From Chionis minor (lineage: Eukaryota; Chordata; Aves; Charadriiformes; Chionididae): a DNA stretch of 64,000 nt. The notes beneath the pieces are model-generated. The model ran no database searches. It worked only from the letters and a program-made list of their open reading frames with translations, and was not told where the DNA came from. The DNA lies in assembly GCA_013398295.1 (NCBI GenBank), contig VZSF01000964.1:434001-498000 (forward strand), read 5' to 3'. The position numbers and the translations under genes were made by a program. This document shows positions 37,832 to 49,800 of the stretch, piece after piece; position 1 is the first letter of the stretch, and the number at the start of each line of letters is the position of its first letter.

Positions 37832-38703
37832 CAGAGTCACAGGATCACCAGGTTTGGAAGGGACCTCTGGATATCATCTAGTCCATCCCCCCTGCCAGAG
37901 ATGTTCTCCTACAGCAGGTTGCACAGGATGGCGTCCAGGCAGGTTTGGAATGTCTCCAGAGTCGGAGACTCCACCAACTCTCTGGGCAGCCTGTTCCAGT
38001 GCTCTGCCACCCTCAAAGGAAAGAAGTTCCTCCTCATGTTGACATGGAACTTCTTATGTTCAAATTCGTGCCCATTACCTCTTGTCTTATCCCTGGGCAC
38101 CACTGAAGACAGACTGGCCCCCTCCTCCTGGCACCCTCCCTTTAAGTATTCATAAGTGTTGATGAGATCCCCCCTCAGTCTTCTCCAGACTAAAAAGATC
38201 CAAGTCCCTCAGCCTTTCCTCATAAGAAAGATGTTCCAGCCCCCTGATCATCTTGGTAGACCTCCGCTGCACCCCCTCAACCCGTTCCCTGTCCTTCTTA
38301 AACTGGGGAGCCCAGAACTGGACACAGGACTCGAGTTGTGGCCTCACCGGGGCAGAGTAGAGGGGGAGGATGACCTCCCTTGACCTGCTGGCCATACTCT
38401 TCTTGATGCACCCCAGGATGCCGTTGGCCTTCTTGGCCACAAGGGCACATTGGTGGCTCATGGCCATCCTGTTATCCGCCAGCACTCCCAGATCCCTTTC
38501 CACAGAACTGCTTTCCAGCAGGTCAGCCGCTGACCTGTGCTGGTGCGTGGGGTTATTCCTCCCCACGTGCAGGACCCTGCCCTGGCCTTTCTTGAATTTC
38601 CTACAGTTTCTCTCTGCCCAACTCTCCAGCCTGTCCAGGTCATGCTGAATGGCAGCTCAGCCTTCTGGTGTGTCAGTTAACCCTCCCAATTTTTACGTCA
38701 TCC
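37832..38703 (-). mobile_element. CR1 LINE, longest uninterrupted copy, 3' part of ORF2
   Basis: The minus strand gives two adjacent CR1 ORF2 blocks. The first (38150-38566) contains [20 protein letters not shown] and the CR1 signature [20 protein letters not shown]. The second (37909-38103) contains FFPLRVAEHWNRLPRELVES and a stop. The blocks are in different frames, so the copy is dead. The reverse-transcriptase catalytic core is missing through 5' truncation. The 3' end on the left (CACAGGATCACCAGG…) differs from the copies at 9.8 and 52 kb, indicating another CR1 subfamily. Confidence 0.93.
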
Positions 38704-41700
38704 CTTTGTGATCAAAGGGAAGATTTTGCCCCTTCAGAACAATGCTGTCCTCTTCAGCTTCCTGCCCATGGCAGCAGGGAGGTCACCTTTTCCCGTGGTG
38801 AGACATCCGCGCAGGGCAGCTTGGTACATGAGCTCCTGCAGCAAGGTAACACAGGTACCTGCAGAAAGCCCTGTGAGAGCTCATGAGTCACATCTCTCCT
38901 TGGAACCAGTGAGGGCAAAGGCTTGTGGAGTTTGCATGGGATTAGTGGGAACTCATCAGTGGGACGTGAGCTTCTCCGACTCCTCCTGACGCCACTCGAA
39001 TCGATGCAAAAACTTCTCTTGACTTCTGAGGGCACAAGGGGTGGTCCTCACAGCAAGCTTTTGAAAACTTACAGTAGTATATTCTTTGCTCTTGTTTGCA
39101 TTTGTAGCATGTGAGAAACACAGAGTAGAGTAGAGAGCTTGAGAGAGTTCACCATCCAGGTCTATGCAGCTGAATCATCTTTTGAGTGGCAGCAGCGCGG
39201 TGGAGGGGTCAGGAGCCCAGGCTGCAGCCCTTGCTTGAGCCAGACTCCCCTTTCATGGGATCTGTGGAAGGACTGATGTGAACAAGGGGATTTTTGCTCA
39301 TGTTGGGAAAGGAAAGCAAGCAACTTTAGTAGAGTTGAAATGCTTTTTTAAAAAGATAATAGGTTTATATAATTACTTTGTCGCACAGGTGTTTGTTTTG
39401 TGGTTTTTTTTTTAAATCCCTCAACTGTAGTTTCTATAATTACAGCTCTGAAGTTCAGTCAAGTTACTTTTGAATAACTGCTCCCAAAGAAAATAAGTCT
39501 TAACGCCACTAGTGATGTTGACGAGGTAAAGTGTTCTATCACTTCGCACATTTTTATTAAGCAGTGGGTTGAAAGGCAGCCTAATTTGAAAGCCCTGTCA
39601 TATCTTTGAGAAATGCTTTCTAACATTGCTGTGTTTTGCCCAGTTATGACAGAACCCATTAGAATGACATATATTTCAGCTGTCGTCAGTTTGGATCTGC
39701 ATACGCTCCAGGAAAAAAACAGTGTTTCCTCTCCTCAAGGAAAAGACCTGGGCTGCAGGAGGGGAAGACCCTTCAGCGTAGGCTTTGGGTGGCAGGCCAC
39801 CATGACAGACCCCCACAGGAGGTTTTTTGCCTTGTTTTCAGCTGTGGGCTTTTTTGTTTTATAGCCGTAGCAAAAGTAGGAGGCAATTTGCCCTGCTGGC
39901 CCTGCCCTGCCAGTTGGACCTGCTGCATTTATTCATTTACTTTTTCATTTTTTAAAATTCAGCACAGCGAGGTTCTGCTCTTGGGTTTGAAATGGAGGGT
40001 GCTGCTCAATGTAAATAATAATCAAATAGGTATGTAACAGGTTTCTTAGTGCTAACATTCACTTTAATGCAGCATTTTTTATGAATCATTTCCACAGCTC
40101 CTCTACCAAGGAGAATTTATGTACCAGGTTTCTTTTGGCAAATATAGAAGCTGACTGAATTTAAATATAGGCATTATTTGAAAGTATAGTGCCAACTGCA
40201 AGACCCTATGTTGCATCTATTGTGTAAAAATTATTATGCTAGTTAAAAGAACATTATTTTCCTCTCAAAATTCCTAATTTCAAAATTCCTAATAATATCT
40301 GTTTCTCACTTTTGGGGGAGGACAGACAGAAACCCCATTGTTTCTCCCCTGCGTAGTCAATTTCTTCTCGTAAAGAGCTTTTTACAGAAGAAATAAATTC
40401 AGATACACTTACAAATAAAACTAGGGCAAGTTTGAAGTTTGAAACTAATTATTGTCAGAAATTTGATTTAATATATGAAACTGGTTGGTTAAAAAATAAA
40501 ATGGATTTTACCCCTTTAATTATAAGCAAAAAATACAGTGTGAAATGCCATCGTAACTAGAGTTGACAGTAAATCCAGCTCTGGATCAGGCCTCATATTG
40601 CTTGAAGTAAAACAGAGATATTACTCTGACTAATTTTGCATTGTAATAATTATTTAATGCTCACAATGAAGCCTTGTCCTTGGGGTTTTATACTTTAGCT
40701 GTTTCTTACCCACGCTTTGTAGTTATTACGTACAGACAAAGCTGCCATTTTGTCAAATGGCATAATGTATATCAGTGTGTGTCAATGAAAACCATCAAAA
40801 ATAGGCATTTTCTGGTATAATACATTAACTGTATGAAGTCTGGAACAGTTTCTCCTTCATCTTTGGAAGTTTCTTAAAGTAGTGCATAAGCCATCAATAG
40901 ATTTCTTTAAGTATCGATGGCTGTCGTTTCAAAATTTGACAAATCTTAATTTTAGAGAAGTAGAATTGCCCCATTTATGTTCTGGCATATGCTTTTAGTT
41001 AATTCCAAGCTTGCTTGTCTCATTTTTAGCACACTCATGTCATCCTATTGATCAGCAAGCACTTTGGAATGACTGTCTTATTTTTATTTAGCTACTGAAA
41101 ATGCATCTATTTTGCATTTCATTACAAAAGAGTTTGCTTGCTGCTGTGATGTTTGGTTTTAGACACCTTTTACAAGTTTGTAATGAAGGGCTTAACGCAG
41201 TATTGAAACTGAGTTTTGGGTGGTTGGAGTGTTTTTTAATGTCAGGACTGCAGGATTAGACCTAAACACTGTGTATCCTGGTGATCGTCCAAGAGGAGTA
41301 AATAGCAAGACTGTTCACAATAAATGTGTGAAAATTCGGAAGTCCTAATGCACAAGTTAGACATTGAGGGTACAGCAGTAGTGCTTTGGGCCCTAGCTGA
41401 GCGCCTGAACATTTTCTGGCCAAGGTAATGTTGGTCTGAATAATTTCACTTGAAGCTGAGGTCAGAATCTTTCCTTCCTTAGGGTGGGAGAAGCCACGTG
41501 GGAGTTACCCAGTAATAATGCAGGGAGAATCATGTGCCCACGTGAAATAACGTCATGGGCCCTTTCTTGCCCTTGGGCAGTAAGTCCTTACCCTTGGAAA
41601 ACAGCCAGATGCTCACATCGTGTAAATCAGCATGATTTTCACTGGCATGCACGAGTGCGTGCTCACTTACACCACATGAGAATGTAAGATCTTTTTTCCT

Positions 41701-42512
41701 CAAGCTCCTTCTAGTTGTGTTTCTTGACATATACTTAGATATCATCTACGTGCCGATGCTGTCAAATATTGTATTGAATATCAAAAGGCTTTTCCATCTC
41801 TGACAGCGACTGTGAGACTGAACGAGAGTCGTGTGAAATTGTCCTTAGGCTGTTGCAAGCCCTGTGCATGCAGGCAATTTGTACGTGCAGAACAAATACT
41901 TATGACCTTTTCTGTGTTAACTTCTCCTAATTATGAAAGCTGTGTGACTCGGGAAGTTTAGCACTGTGTTTGGCCGATATTTAATAACTGAATTGTAGAT
42001 GATCAAGCAATAGAAGTACTAATTAGAGGAAAATCTTCTTTTCACAAATACATGTAAGGTACCACTAATATGCAAAAAACCCCAGCCCATAGCCTGTAAG
42101 TGATTTATTTATTTTTGTAGCAATACTATGAAAACTAGCTCAGTAAACTGGGCTGAAAGAGGAAAATTCACAGATGTTATTCAAAAACATCAGTTCTAAG
42201 GACATGTATGTTGCATGTTTTTATGAAGTTCAGGAAAGAAATCCACCAGTTGGCCTCTTCCCTGTGAGTCACTCATCCACGTGTTCTCTTTAAAGTGTTT
42301 CTGTGTACTCATATGACGCTCACCATTTTTATTGTAATATTACCATGGAGGTGAGTCCTTAATTTTTAACTGTCCAATTTTTGTATTGGATTAGCTATCC
42401 TTAGCTAATTATAAGGGCCCTGTACTACTGTTCTACATAGGACACTCCTAATAGGAATGGTTGCTCTGACAGATTGTCATTAATCTGTCAATAATGAGAT
42501 TTTTCCATTTTA

Positions 42513-42612
42513 CGCTTAGATGTAAGCTCTTTGGGGAAAGGATCATCTCTACGCTCTGTCTTTGTACAGTGCTTAGTACAGTGGGGTTTTGGTCCGTGAT
42601 GGGGCCCCTTGG
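42513..42612 (+). repeat. Ancient MIR/L2-type 3' end relic
   Basis: 'cttagatgtaagctctttgg', then 'ctttgtacagtgcttagtac', then 'agtggggttttggtccgtga' and GGGGCCCC. These are the same ordered blocks as the copy at 2831-2940, and this copy is closer to the pattern I remember. Confidence 0.65.
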
Positions 42613-42779
42613 TCCCTCTGTCATATGGACCACTCCTATAGATAACTGTCTTTGATGGGGAGTATGACGAGAGGAATTCTTTGTGTGAGGAAGATACTTC
42701 CCTAAAACTGAAACTGCCAGCTGGAATGCTGGATTTTTTTTTTATTCATCTTATTTTTTCTGCTTGAGGGGACTGGACT

Positions 42780-43190
42780 TTTTTCCTAGCGTACAGCTGG
42801 CCGCTGGCGGAGAGGGGCATGGCAGAGCCTCGTGCCCGGCGAGCACAGCCCCGGCGGGGACGGGCGGGCGGACACCACCCAGACAGCCCCGTGACAGCCC
42901 TGTGCTCTTTCGCAGGCACGCGGGAGCCAGACGCCGACCAGCAGCAGCCCTGGGAGCCGGGGTTATTTTCAGGGCCAGGGTGGCGTTGGTTGACTCTCCT
43001 CAGCGTTGCCAGTGAAGTTCGTAACATTAACGCAGATTTTTCTGGCTGGCGGACGCCCACTGGGAAAGTGGATCGCTCTGCGCCAGGCAGCTGTTTCCCC
43101 CCCTCCCTGCCCTTCCCAATGCCCCCACATGCTTTTCGGTGCTGCTGGCCACATGCTGGAAAGCTGAGAACGGTGTGGCCTCCCACAGCC
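42780..43190. other. CpG-dense intronic segment
   Basis: A hand count finds roughly 30 CpG in about 320 bases, far above the surrounding intron (for example GACGGGCGGGCGGAC at about 42858-42872). Frames are open on both strands, as expected from GC-rich DNA, but no domain is seen. It could be an orphan CpG island, an alternative promoter or an enhancer. Confidence 0.45.
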
Positions 43191-43478
43191 CCAGGAACTT
43201 GAAGATGCCTGTGGAAGAGCAGCCAGCCTGGTGTGCTTAAATGAGGTAGAGCCCCGTTTCTGAGTCCGGGAAGACAGGGGCTTTGAAAGGTGCCGGTTGT
43301 CTTCCACGGAGCTGGGGCTTTGGCCCCGTTTAGCAGGCACAAGAGAGCGCTCATTGAAATGGGGGGAGCTGGCAGTCAGGGTTAGTTACCCATTAACAGC
43401 CAGCATTGATGTCGTGTCTGCTCTACTGCTGCCAGGACAGGTTGCTGTTAGAAAACAGCTTACAAGTTCAGAAAAGTT

Positions 43479-43555
43479 AAAAAAAAAAACCAAAACCAAA
43501 ACAAAAAAACCCCAACCCCAAACAAAAACAAAAAACCACAAAGAAAACCCCCACC
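43479..43555. repeat. A/C-rich low-complexity tract
   Basis: Runs of A interrupted by C2-C5 groups (CCAAAACCAAAAC, CCCCAACCCCAAAC). Confidence 0.85.
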
Positions 43556-43837
43556 GGTTGGGCTCATTTGCAATCAGAGAGAAAGATGTATTTGCTTTAA
43601 ATTACTCAAAGATTGAAAGTGCTGATAATGGAAAAAATCTTACCTATGGCACTTTCAGTTAACTGAGAAAAGTTCAGCCAGCAATTAAACTGCTGAGAGG
43701 GAGGACAGCACACATTGCATTTCAAAGGAAAATTCAAGCAATGCATTAACGATTAGTAATGTGTGTTATTGTTAAAATAATCATATTTATTATGGTCTAG
43801 CCTAGGGAGAACCAGCAAAAATGGAAGCCTTGTTCCA

Positions 43838-43901
43838 GAGACTGTAGAAACATGTGCACAGTAGGTGGTCCCTGGCCTGAAGAGCCTGCAGTCTAAATAG
43901 T
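43838..43901 (+). repeat. Old amniote-type interspersed repeat piece
   Basis: 'ggtccctggcctgaagagcc' followed by TGCAGTCTAAATAG resembles the '…CCCTGAAGAGCTTACAATCTAAATAG' word of old amniote repeats, from memory. A shorter similar piece occurs at 5722-5742. Confidence 0.4.
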
Positions 43902-46900
43902 CGTAGATGGAGTGGATAAAGCACCAGCCCAGTTAAGAAAGAATGGCAAGAAATGCTGTTGGTTTGCATCTGCTTTGTGAGGGCCTGGATAATATCTGTT
44001 GCCTGGTTCTCCTTCCAGTGTTTGCGATAGATACGGGAGGGCTTCTGTATGAGCCTGATTTAAAAACAAACAAACACCCAGATGCGAAGAGTAGAGAGTC
44101 ATTGATTTATTGCTGGTATTGGCTCTCATAGACGTAGTGGAGGCCAAGGATGGGAGACAGGGTAACGTGATTGCCGTCTCAGTGTGAGCCGCAGGCATGG
44201 TTCCCCACTGCTTCGCCTTAATAACAGAAGAATTTTACACCCACTTGCACAGATACAAACATCTCCCATGATTAAAAGCAGCAGTTGTTTAGTTGCCACT
44301 CAGATATTTTTAATTGTGTTGCCTATTTTAATCAGCCTATTCTGCTTGGACGCTTGTGTCCGTGGATGCTTGCTATAGTAAAGGGTTACAAATTTCGTCA
44401 GTAAGTGATACCAGTTTCCTAGGTGGAATAGTAAATATACTGTTTTGAAAAGCAACCAGACAAAACCAAACCAAACTGGTATTCAGGTAGTCTTCCCTGT
44501 GCATTTGTCCATGCCTACCATGACAAGCAGCTGTTTTTTCCTTGTCTTACAAATTGATGTTTCTAAGTATGTATTCCCCTTGTGTTTTTCATTATGCAAT
44601 CATGATCAGTGACCCCTAATCAAGAATAAATTTGGTGGAAGGCGTATTGAAAAGCTTGGGCTGGAGGTGTATCCCTGTGACTCCTTTAGGCTTGCGCACA
44701 CTAGCGGAGGTTTGCTAGTACAGCTGTGCCGATGAGCCCTCCGTGGGGAACACGGGTTGTTCTGGCAAAAGAGGGCATTTGCCACTGCCTGATGCTTGTT
44801 CTTTAGACAAGGTGTAGCCGCTGCAGGGCTTTTTTTGCTAGATAGTTATGGCTTCATTAGATCCAATTTGGGGTCCGGTTTAGTTATGCAAAGTTGAGGT
44901 TTCTCTCCCCTCTCTCCCCACGGCCCCTTCCCCAACCAGGGCTTCACAGCACTGGCTGCGCTAACCTGGAAGCTGAGATGATGTGTCAGCATGGCACAAA
45001 AAATACAGTATTTATAAGCAGGGAGCTCCTAGCTCCAGGGCGTGCTCCTGTGGCAGTAGCCATTCCAGCAGACTGCTTTGGTCGCTTTGGGAGCGGGAGG
45101 CCAAGCGCACCGGTAGTGATGGTGCCTAATGCAGCCGCACAGAAAACGGGAGCAGGGAGGTCTGGGTCAGTCCCACGTGAGGAATAACCACCAGTCACGC
45201 ACACGCAGAGAGAGCTGTGGCTTAGGAAATCCCGTCCCTTCATTTTGCTTTGGTGCTGAGGAGCTGCCTTTACCTGCAGAGGGACATAGCTGTGCTGGCT
45301 GGGGCATGGCACAAGAAAATTAGGAGGCTTTTCCACCCTCCCCACCTGGTGAGGAGCGGAGGAAAACCAGCCCTGAAGCTCCTGCTCTCTCCTTTGTGCC
45401 GCGATTGCACTACAGATAGCAGGGGCCCCTCATCCTGCCTCTGTCTTCGTTGACTTACAATTCAGCGAGCTCTAATTATTAAAAAATAAACAAGGCTGTA
45501 ACTGCTTAAGAGCTTTAAATCCCCTAAATGACAGGAAAATAGCCCCTGAACACCACCGAAATAGTCTCTTCTATGTCTGCCTATCCTGGCAGCAGACACA
45601 AATCATCATTAGTGGGTCACTCTGACACAGACCCCTTAATGTAAGTGCTACGTTACATTAACAAGCAAGTCAACAATAATATTAGCAATAAATGAGAAAT
45701 TAAATTCCTAGTCATTCATCCCTCTGGGATTCCCAGTGTGTCTCTTGTGTTTTTCTTGTTTTGATCCTAAGCATTCTGAAACAAGAAGTGTCTTTATTTT
45801 GTGTCTTGTGGCGTGATCCCAGCCCATTAAAATGGATGACAGTACTGCTGTTGACTTCAGTTAGCAATTACTGTAGGAAAAAGCACATGGTGTGATTCTG
45901 AAATTAATAATAACCATATACACTAATTTTAAAGAAGGGATGTAAAATTGAACTTTCCTGATGAACTGATTTTAATGCAAACTGTTTTTTCCAACAGTTT
46001 TTTCAACAAAACAGATAAAAAAACCCTAATTTGCACTAAATTGGGATACTTTTACTTTTCTGGATCAAGACTGGCAGTGAGGGAGTCGCCACTGCTAAGC
46101 AACAATAAAAGATGATGTTTTGTACACACTAAGAAAACTCTGGATGTGAGCGTTCCAAAGCAGAACTGAAGGTTTTGGCTGCTAATTTTAAGGGAAGATG
46201 TGGCTAGACCCTCAAGTGACTTGACAGCCAAAATATTTAAATTGGTTTGCCTGTGTTTTCTGTTGATATATGTAGACTGGAGCATTGTTTTGTATGTTTT
46301 TTTCATATTGCAGCAGTAGCTTAGTTCCCATATGTGATGGAAAATTGCTTATTGGACTCTCCTGATCAGAAATCACTGATGATGGGATATTATCTGTAGT
46401 GCTTTTATGATGAAGACTATTAAAGACTGAACTGAAACCACAACCTCGTTCCTTTCAGAATTAATCGGAGTAAACCTGTCTTCTTCCTGAAAGGCTGGTC
46501 TTCAGCGCACCAATTCTTTGTTTCAGTCTTGCCAAACGGATTCGCTGAATTGCACTGGTGGCCTGAGCGTTTCTAATTTTACTGCCTCTGCATCCAAAGT
46601 GAATCTGCAGTACCTTGGAGCTGCAGCTGGTACAGATTGCGTGTAATCAATTACAGAACATTAAGTATTGCAAATACAACAAGGCAAGAAAGGGGGAGAC
46701 TCGGTGCTGAGCTCTCTTCTGACACATGCATATAATTAAATGTGCATAAACCTTCCTGAATGAGGAGTGGGGGGCTCAGCCCTGCTGTGGGGGCCGGGGT
46801 CAGGTGTGCTAAGGGAGACTGGTGGTGCTGCCGGAGCACAGGCTGGGCGTTCCTGCTCTCTGCACCTCCGGAGTTTGGCTTCCTGGGGGCAAGCGGGCCA

Positions 46901-48801
46901 CCCTTCCCTTCTCAGCCTCCCCTGCCTACATCCCGGAGCTCACAAGGATGGTTCTGTCCTCCAGTCCCCAAAGACAATTCCAAGAGTGGTGTTTAATTAA
47001 TTGTTGTTTGGGGTTGCTACTTTGTTACTGCACGTGTCTTGTGTTCTCATTTGAAATACCGTCCCTATTTATGGCTTAGTGGTTGGTGGGGTGCACTTGG
47101 CGTAACGCTCCCGCAGTGACGATGCTGCGTGGCTCCCTGGGGTGGGAAGGCTTGATAGTCGCCTTCCCGCTCCCTGCAGTGCACTGGCGATGGACTGAGG
47201 GTGTTCAGGCATGGCTGGGCATCTTCACCTATTTTCTCTTCTTGTGTCCCTGGGACAGACAGCACAGAATAGCTCCGTAAGAGTCATCCCCTTGAATTTA
47301 ATGTGCAAAGTTAAGTAAATGGAAGAGGGGAAGAGGGAAAAAGAAAAAAAAAAAGGCAGGAATTGGTTTTAACTACCACCAAGTCAGTAAAACTGGATCT
47401 GTAGGTGCAAAACGGAACTGTAGAATTGAATACCTGGGTCATTAATGAAAACAAGTCACATGTGCATATAAATATTTTGGGGGGAGCTCTTGCAGACTTA
47501 GCTGCTCAACTGCAGAGCTGGAAGGAAGCAGATTTTCTTTTGAAAGGATCCAGTGGTAATCCTCGGTAATGCAGGTCCTTCTTCAGTACTATGACTCTGT
47601 AGCACATGAGACACCAGGGAAGATGAGATATTTATGTGGATAATAAGAATGTGCAACTATGTTAGAAGAAATAAACATTTTATAGGGAATATAAACCTAT
47701 AAACTTCATGTTACAAACTGGGAATAAGCTGTGAGCAAGTTATTCTGTCATGGTTTTGAACCTTATTTGGAACATGTAAAGCTTGTAACTGGTAGAAACA
47801 GGGTATTAAACTAGGAGAGCTACTGATTGAGGCGGAATAGGAGTTCTTATGTTTCCAAGTGACTACGTGATATCAAATGCTAAAAATGTTGCTGTATTCC
47901 TCCATTGTAGAGTTTTAGGATTTTATTTGAATTGTTTTCTTTCACCATACTTTCTCTCAGTATAAACTACTTCTTTGTTGCTTCCTTAGATCTACCAACA
48001 AGTCTAAATAACAGAAAATAAATATTTACAATCTTCAGATACGTAGATTGTAAGTATCATATTTAGTCTCTGTAGCCTTTCTCCCAAGGAGCTATCCCAT
48101 ATATTTTTCCACAACATATGGACTCAACTCAATAGTTTTCTTTTCCACAACTCCAACATTTGCTTGTGAGTACCATACTAGTTTTTCAGCTAGTTGAATC
48201 CATCTAAACGCCATTGCTAAAATACTGATAATTCTGTGTCTTCTCGGTTTTAGCATTGCTGTTGCAGTGAGGTCAGCATAACATTTTCCCTGTAGGTCAG
48301 AGCTTGCTGACCAGCGTGGAAATTTATGAATTGCTGGAATTGTGATGTCAGTTAGTAATAAATTCAAGAAAATGTGAAATTTTCATTCTTTCAATCTGAA
48401 TTCTTCCAGTTTATGATCTACAAAGTTAGGCAGGGCTAGTTCGAAGCAATACAATGGTTAAATCTGTAGGAAGATACTGACTTTTTTCCTTGTCCAGTGA
48501 TTCCGTCTTCATGGGTGATCCTTTGCAACAGCAGCCTCAAGCCTTCCATTATGGGCATCTCATGCAATTTATCGCTCAGGTTTGTAATGTTTTGTTTCAG
48601 TAGAATTGCTGAGCCACTCTCGTCTTGCTTAAATTTACTGACCATTTCTTACAGCTGTTCCAAGTTTTCAGTGAGTCATAAAAAATTGCACATAGGTCAG
48701 CTATTGCAAGAAAATAGTTGGTGTTTATTAGTGTTTGCCCTAAAAACACAGGCACGATGGCTCTTACAGGGTTTTAGCCATATTCTTCGTGCTTTGTCTG
48801 G

Positions 48802-48830
48802 GGGTTCATAGCTAGTTCAGCTATGAACCC
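48802..48830. repeat. Perfect 12-bp inverted repeat, 5-base loop
   Basis: GGGTTCATAGCT - AGTTC - AGCTATGAACCC. The arms are fully complementary. No terminator or small-RNA role is implied; the hairpin is short. Confidence 0.75.
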
Positions 48831-49348
48831 TGTGGTTCTTGGGTTTACCTCTATACTAAGACGCATCCTCACAAGCAAGCGTTAATCTCTGTCGTGCTTC
48901 AGGTCCAAAACAGTGAAGCACACTCGAGCGTACACATGTGAATTTATAGCATGGGAAATGAGCATCAGATTATGTGTAAGTGGTTATGAATACATACAGA
49001 AAATTCCTGAGCAGTTAGTTGTACTGGAGAAGGCAGATTGAGTCAAACTCGTTTTGTCCCCTTAACTCCTGTTTGGCTGTTTGTTAAAGCACTGAACAGC
49101 AGTGTTACTCAGCATGTGGTCTGTGGATGTCTGGAGGTCCATAAAACATCAAAAGATATTGTGAGAGGACTGCACATTTCAAAAACTGAAACAATCCAGT
49201 CCATGCTAATGTTCCCATACTTGCAAGTAAGCAAAAAAAAAGGGGAGGAAATAAAAGTCGCAAGTGATTATTTGATTTTTAGCCTTAAATTTTATTAGGT
49301 GATAGAAGTGAGAATCTTTGTGGCAGCACTGCACAAAGCGATCCAGGA

Positions 49349-49363
49349 TTTTTTTTTTTTTTT
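49349..49363. repeat. T15 homopolymer
   Basis: Uninterrupted run of 15 T just upstream of the plus-strand CR1 relic. Confidence 0.8.
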
Positions 49364-49429
49364 GAGAAGTCTGGCTTTTCCTTGGTGCTGCAGGATTGAG
49401 GGTTTGCTGGGTCCGAAAGCCAGGGCAGC

Positions 49430-49800
49430 CTTGTATACTCTGTGCACTTCAGTTCCTCCTCTCAAAAAGGAGAGCGGCAGATCTGGAAAAGATTCAAAGA
49501 GGGTAACAAGGAGGATCAAAGAACTTCCCTATGAAGACCTTCAGCCCAAGCAGTGATTCAGTGGACTGCATCTTTTCAGTCCAGAAGACGTGACTCAAGG
49601 GGGAGGGCTGAGCCTGTAAAATCGAGTTGCATAGAGAAGGTGAACAAGAAGCAGCTGCTTGCCACTTCTTATGCAGTAATTTAAAATTTAGGTGACAGAA
49701 CCAAAACAAACAAATGTTGAAAACTCTCGATACAAGATCTAGTTCATCTATGAAACTCTTTGGAAGATGTAGTAGTAGAAGCTAAATGTTTACATAGGGT
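49430..49800 (+). mobile_element. Ancient CR1/L3-type LINE relic, sense orientation
   Basis: Ordered blocks include 'ctctgtgcacttcagttcct', 'ctctcaaaaaggagagcggc', 'caaagagggtaacaaggagg', ATCAAAG, 'cttccctatgaagaccttca', 'gaaggtgaacaagaagcagc' and 'tttggaagatgtagtagtag'. This is the sense-strand pattern of the CR1 ORF2 3' region (the RVQRR-TKMIRG-L-YEERL stretch), heavily decayed. It is the only CR1-type element here on the same strand as TEAD1. Ends are approximate. Confidence 0.7.

Larger units (their letters stand above)
38704..49429. other. TEAD1 intron, no gene recognised
   Basis: Mostly AT-rich intron; 40.0-41.3 kb is especially AT-rich and free of recognised repeats. It includes a MIR/L2-like relic (42513-42612), CpG-dense DNA (42780-43190), an A/C low-complexity tract (43479-43555), an old repeat piece (43838-43901) and a perfect hairpin (48802-48830). 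Several long frames in the GC-rich part (for example minus strand 42746-43354) have no family match. Confidence 0.5.

Noticed and set aside
42746..43354. 202-codon minus-strand open frame
   Set aside because: It coincides with the CpG-dense segment, where stop codons are scarce in all frames; composition is low-information (A, P, R, S rich).
43508..43525. CCCCAACCCCAAAC resembling a telomere-type repeat
   Set aside because: Only two units within a long A/C low-complexity tract; not the vertebrate TTAGGG unit.
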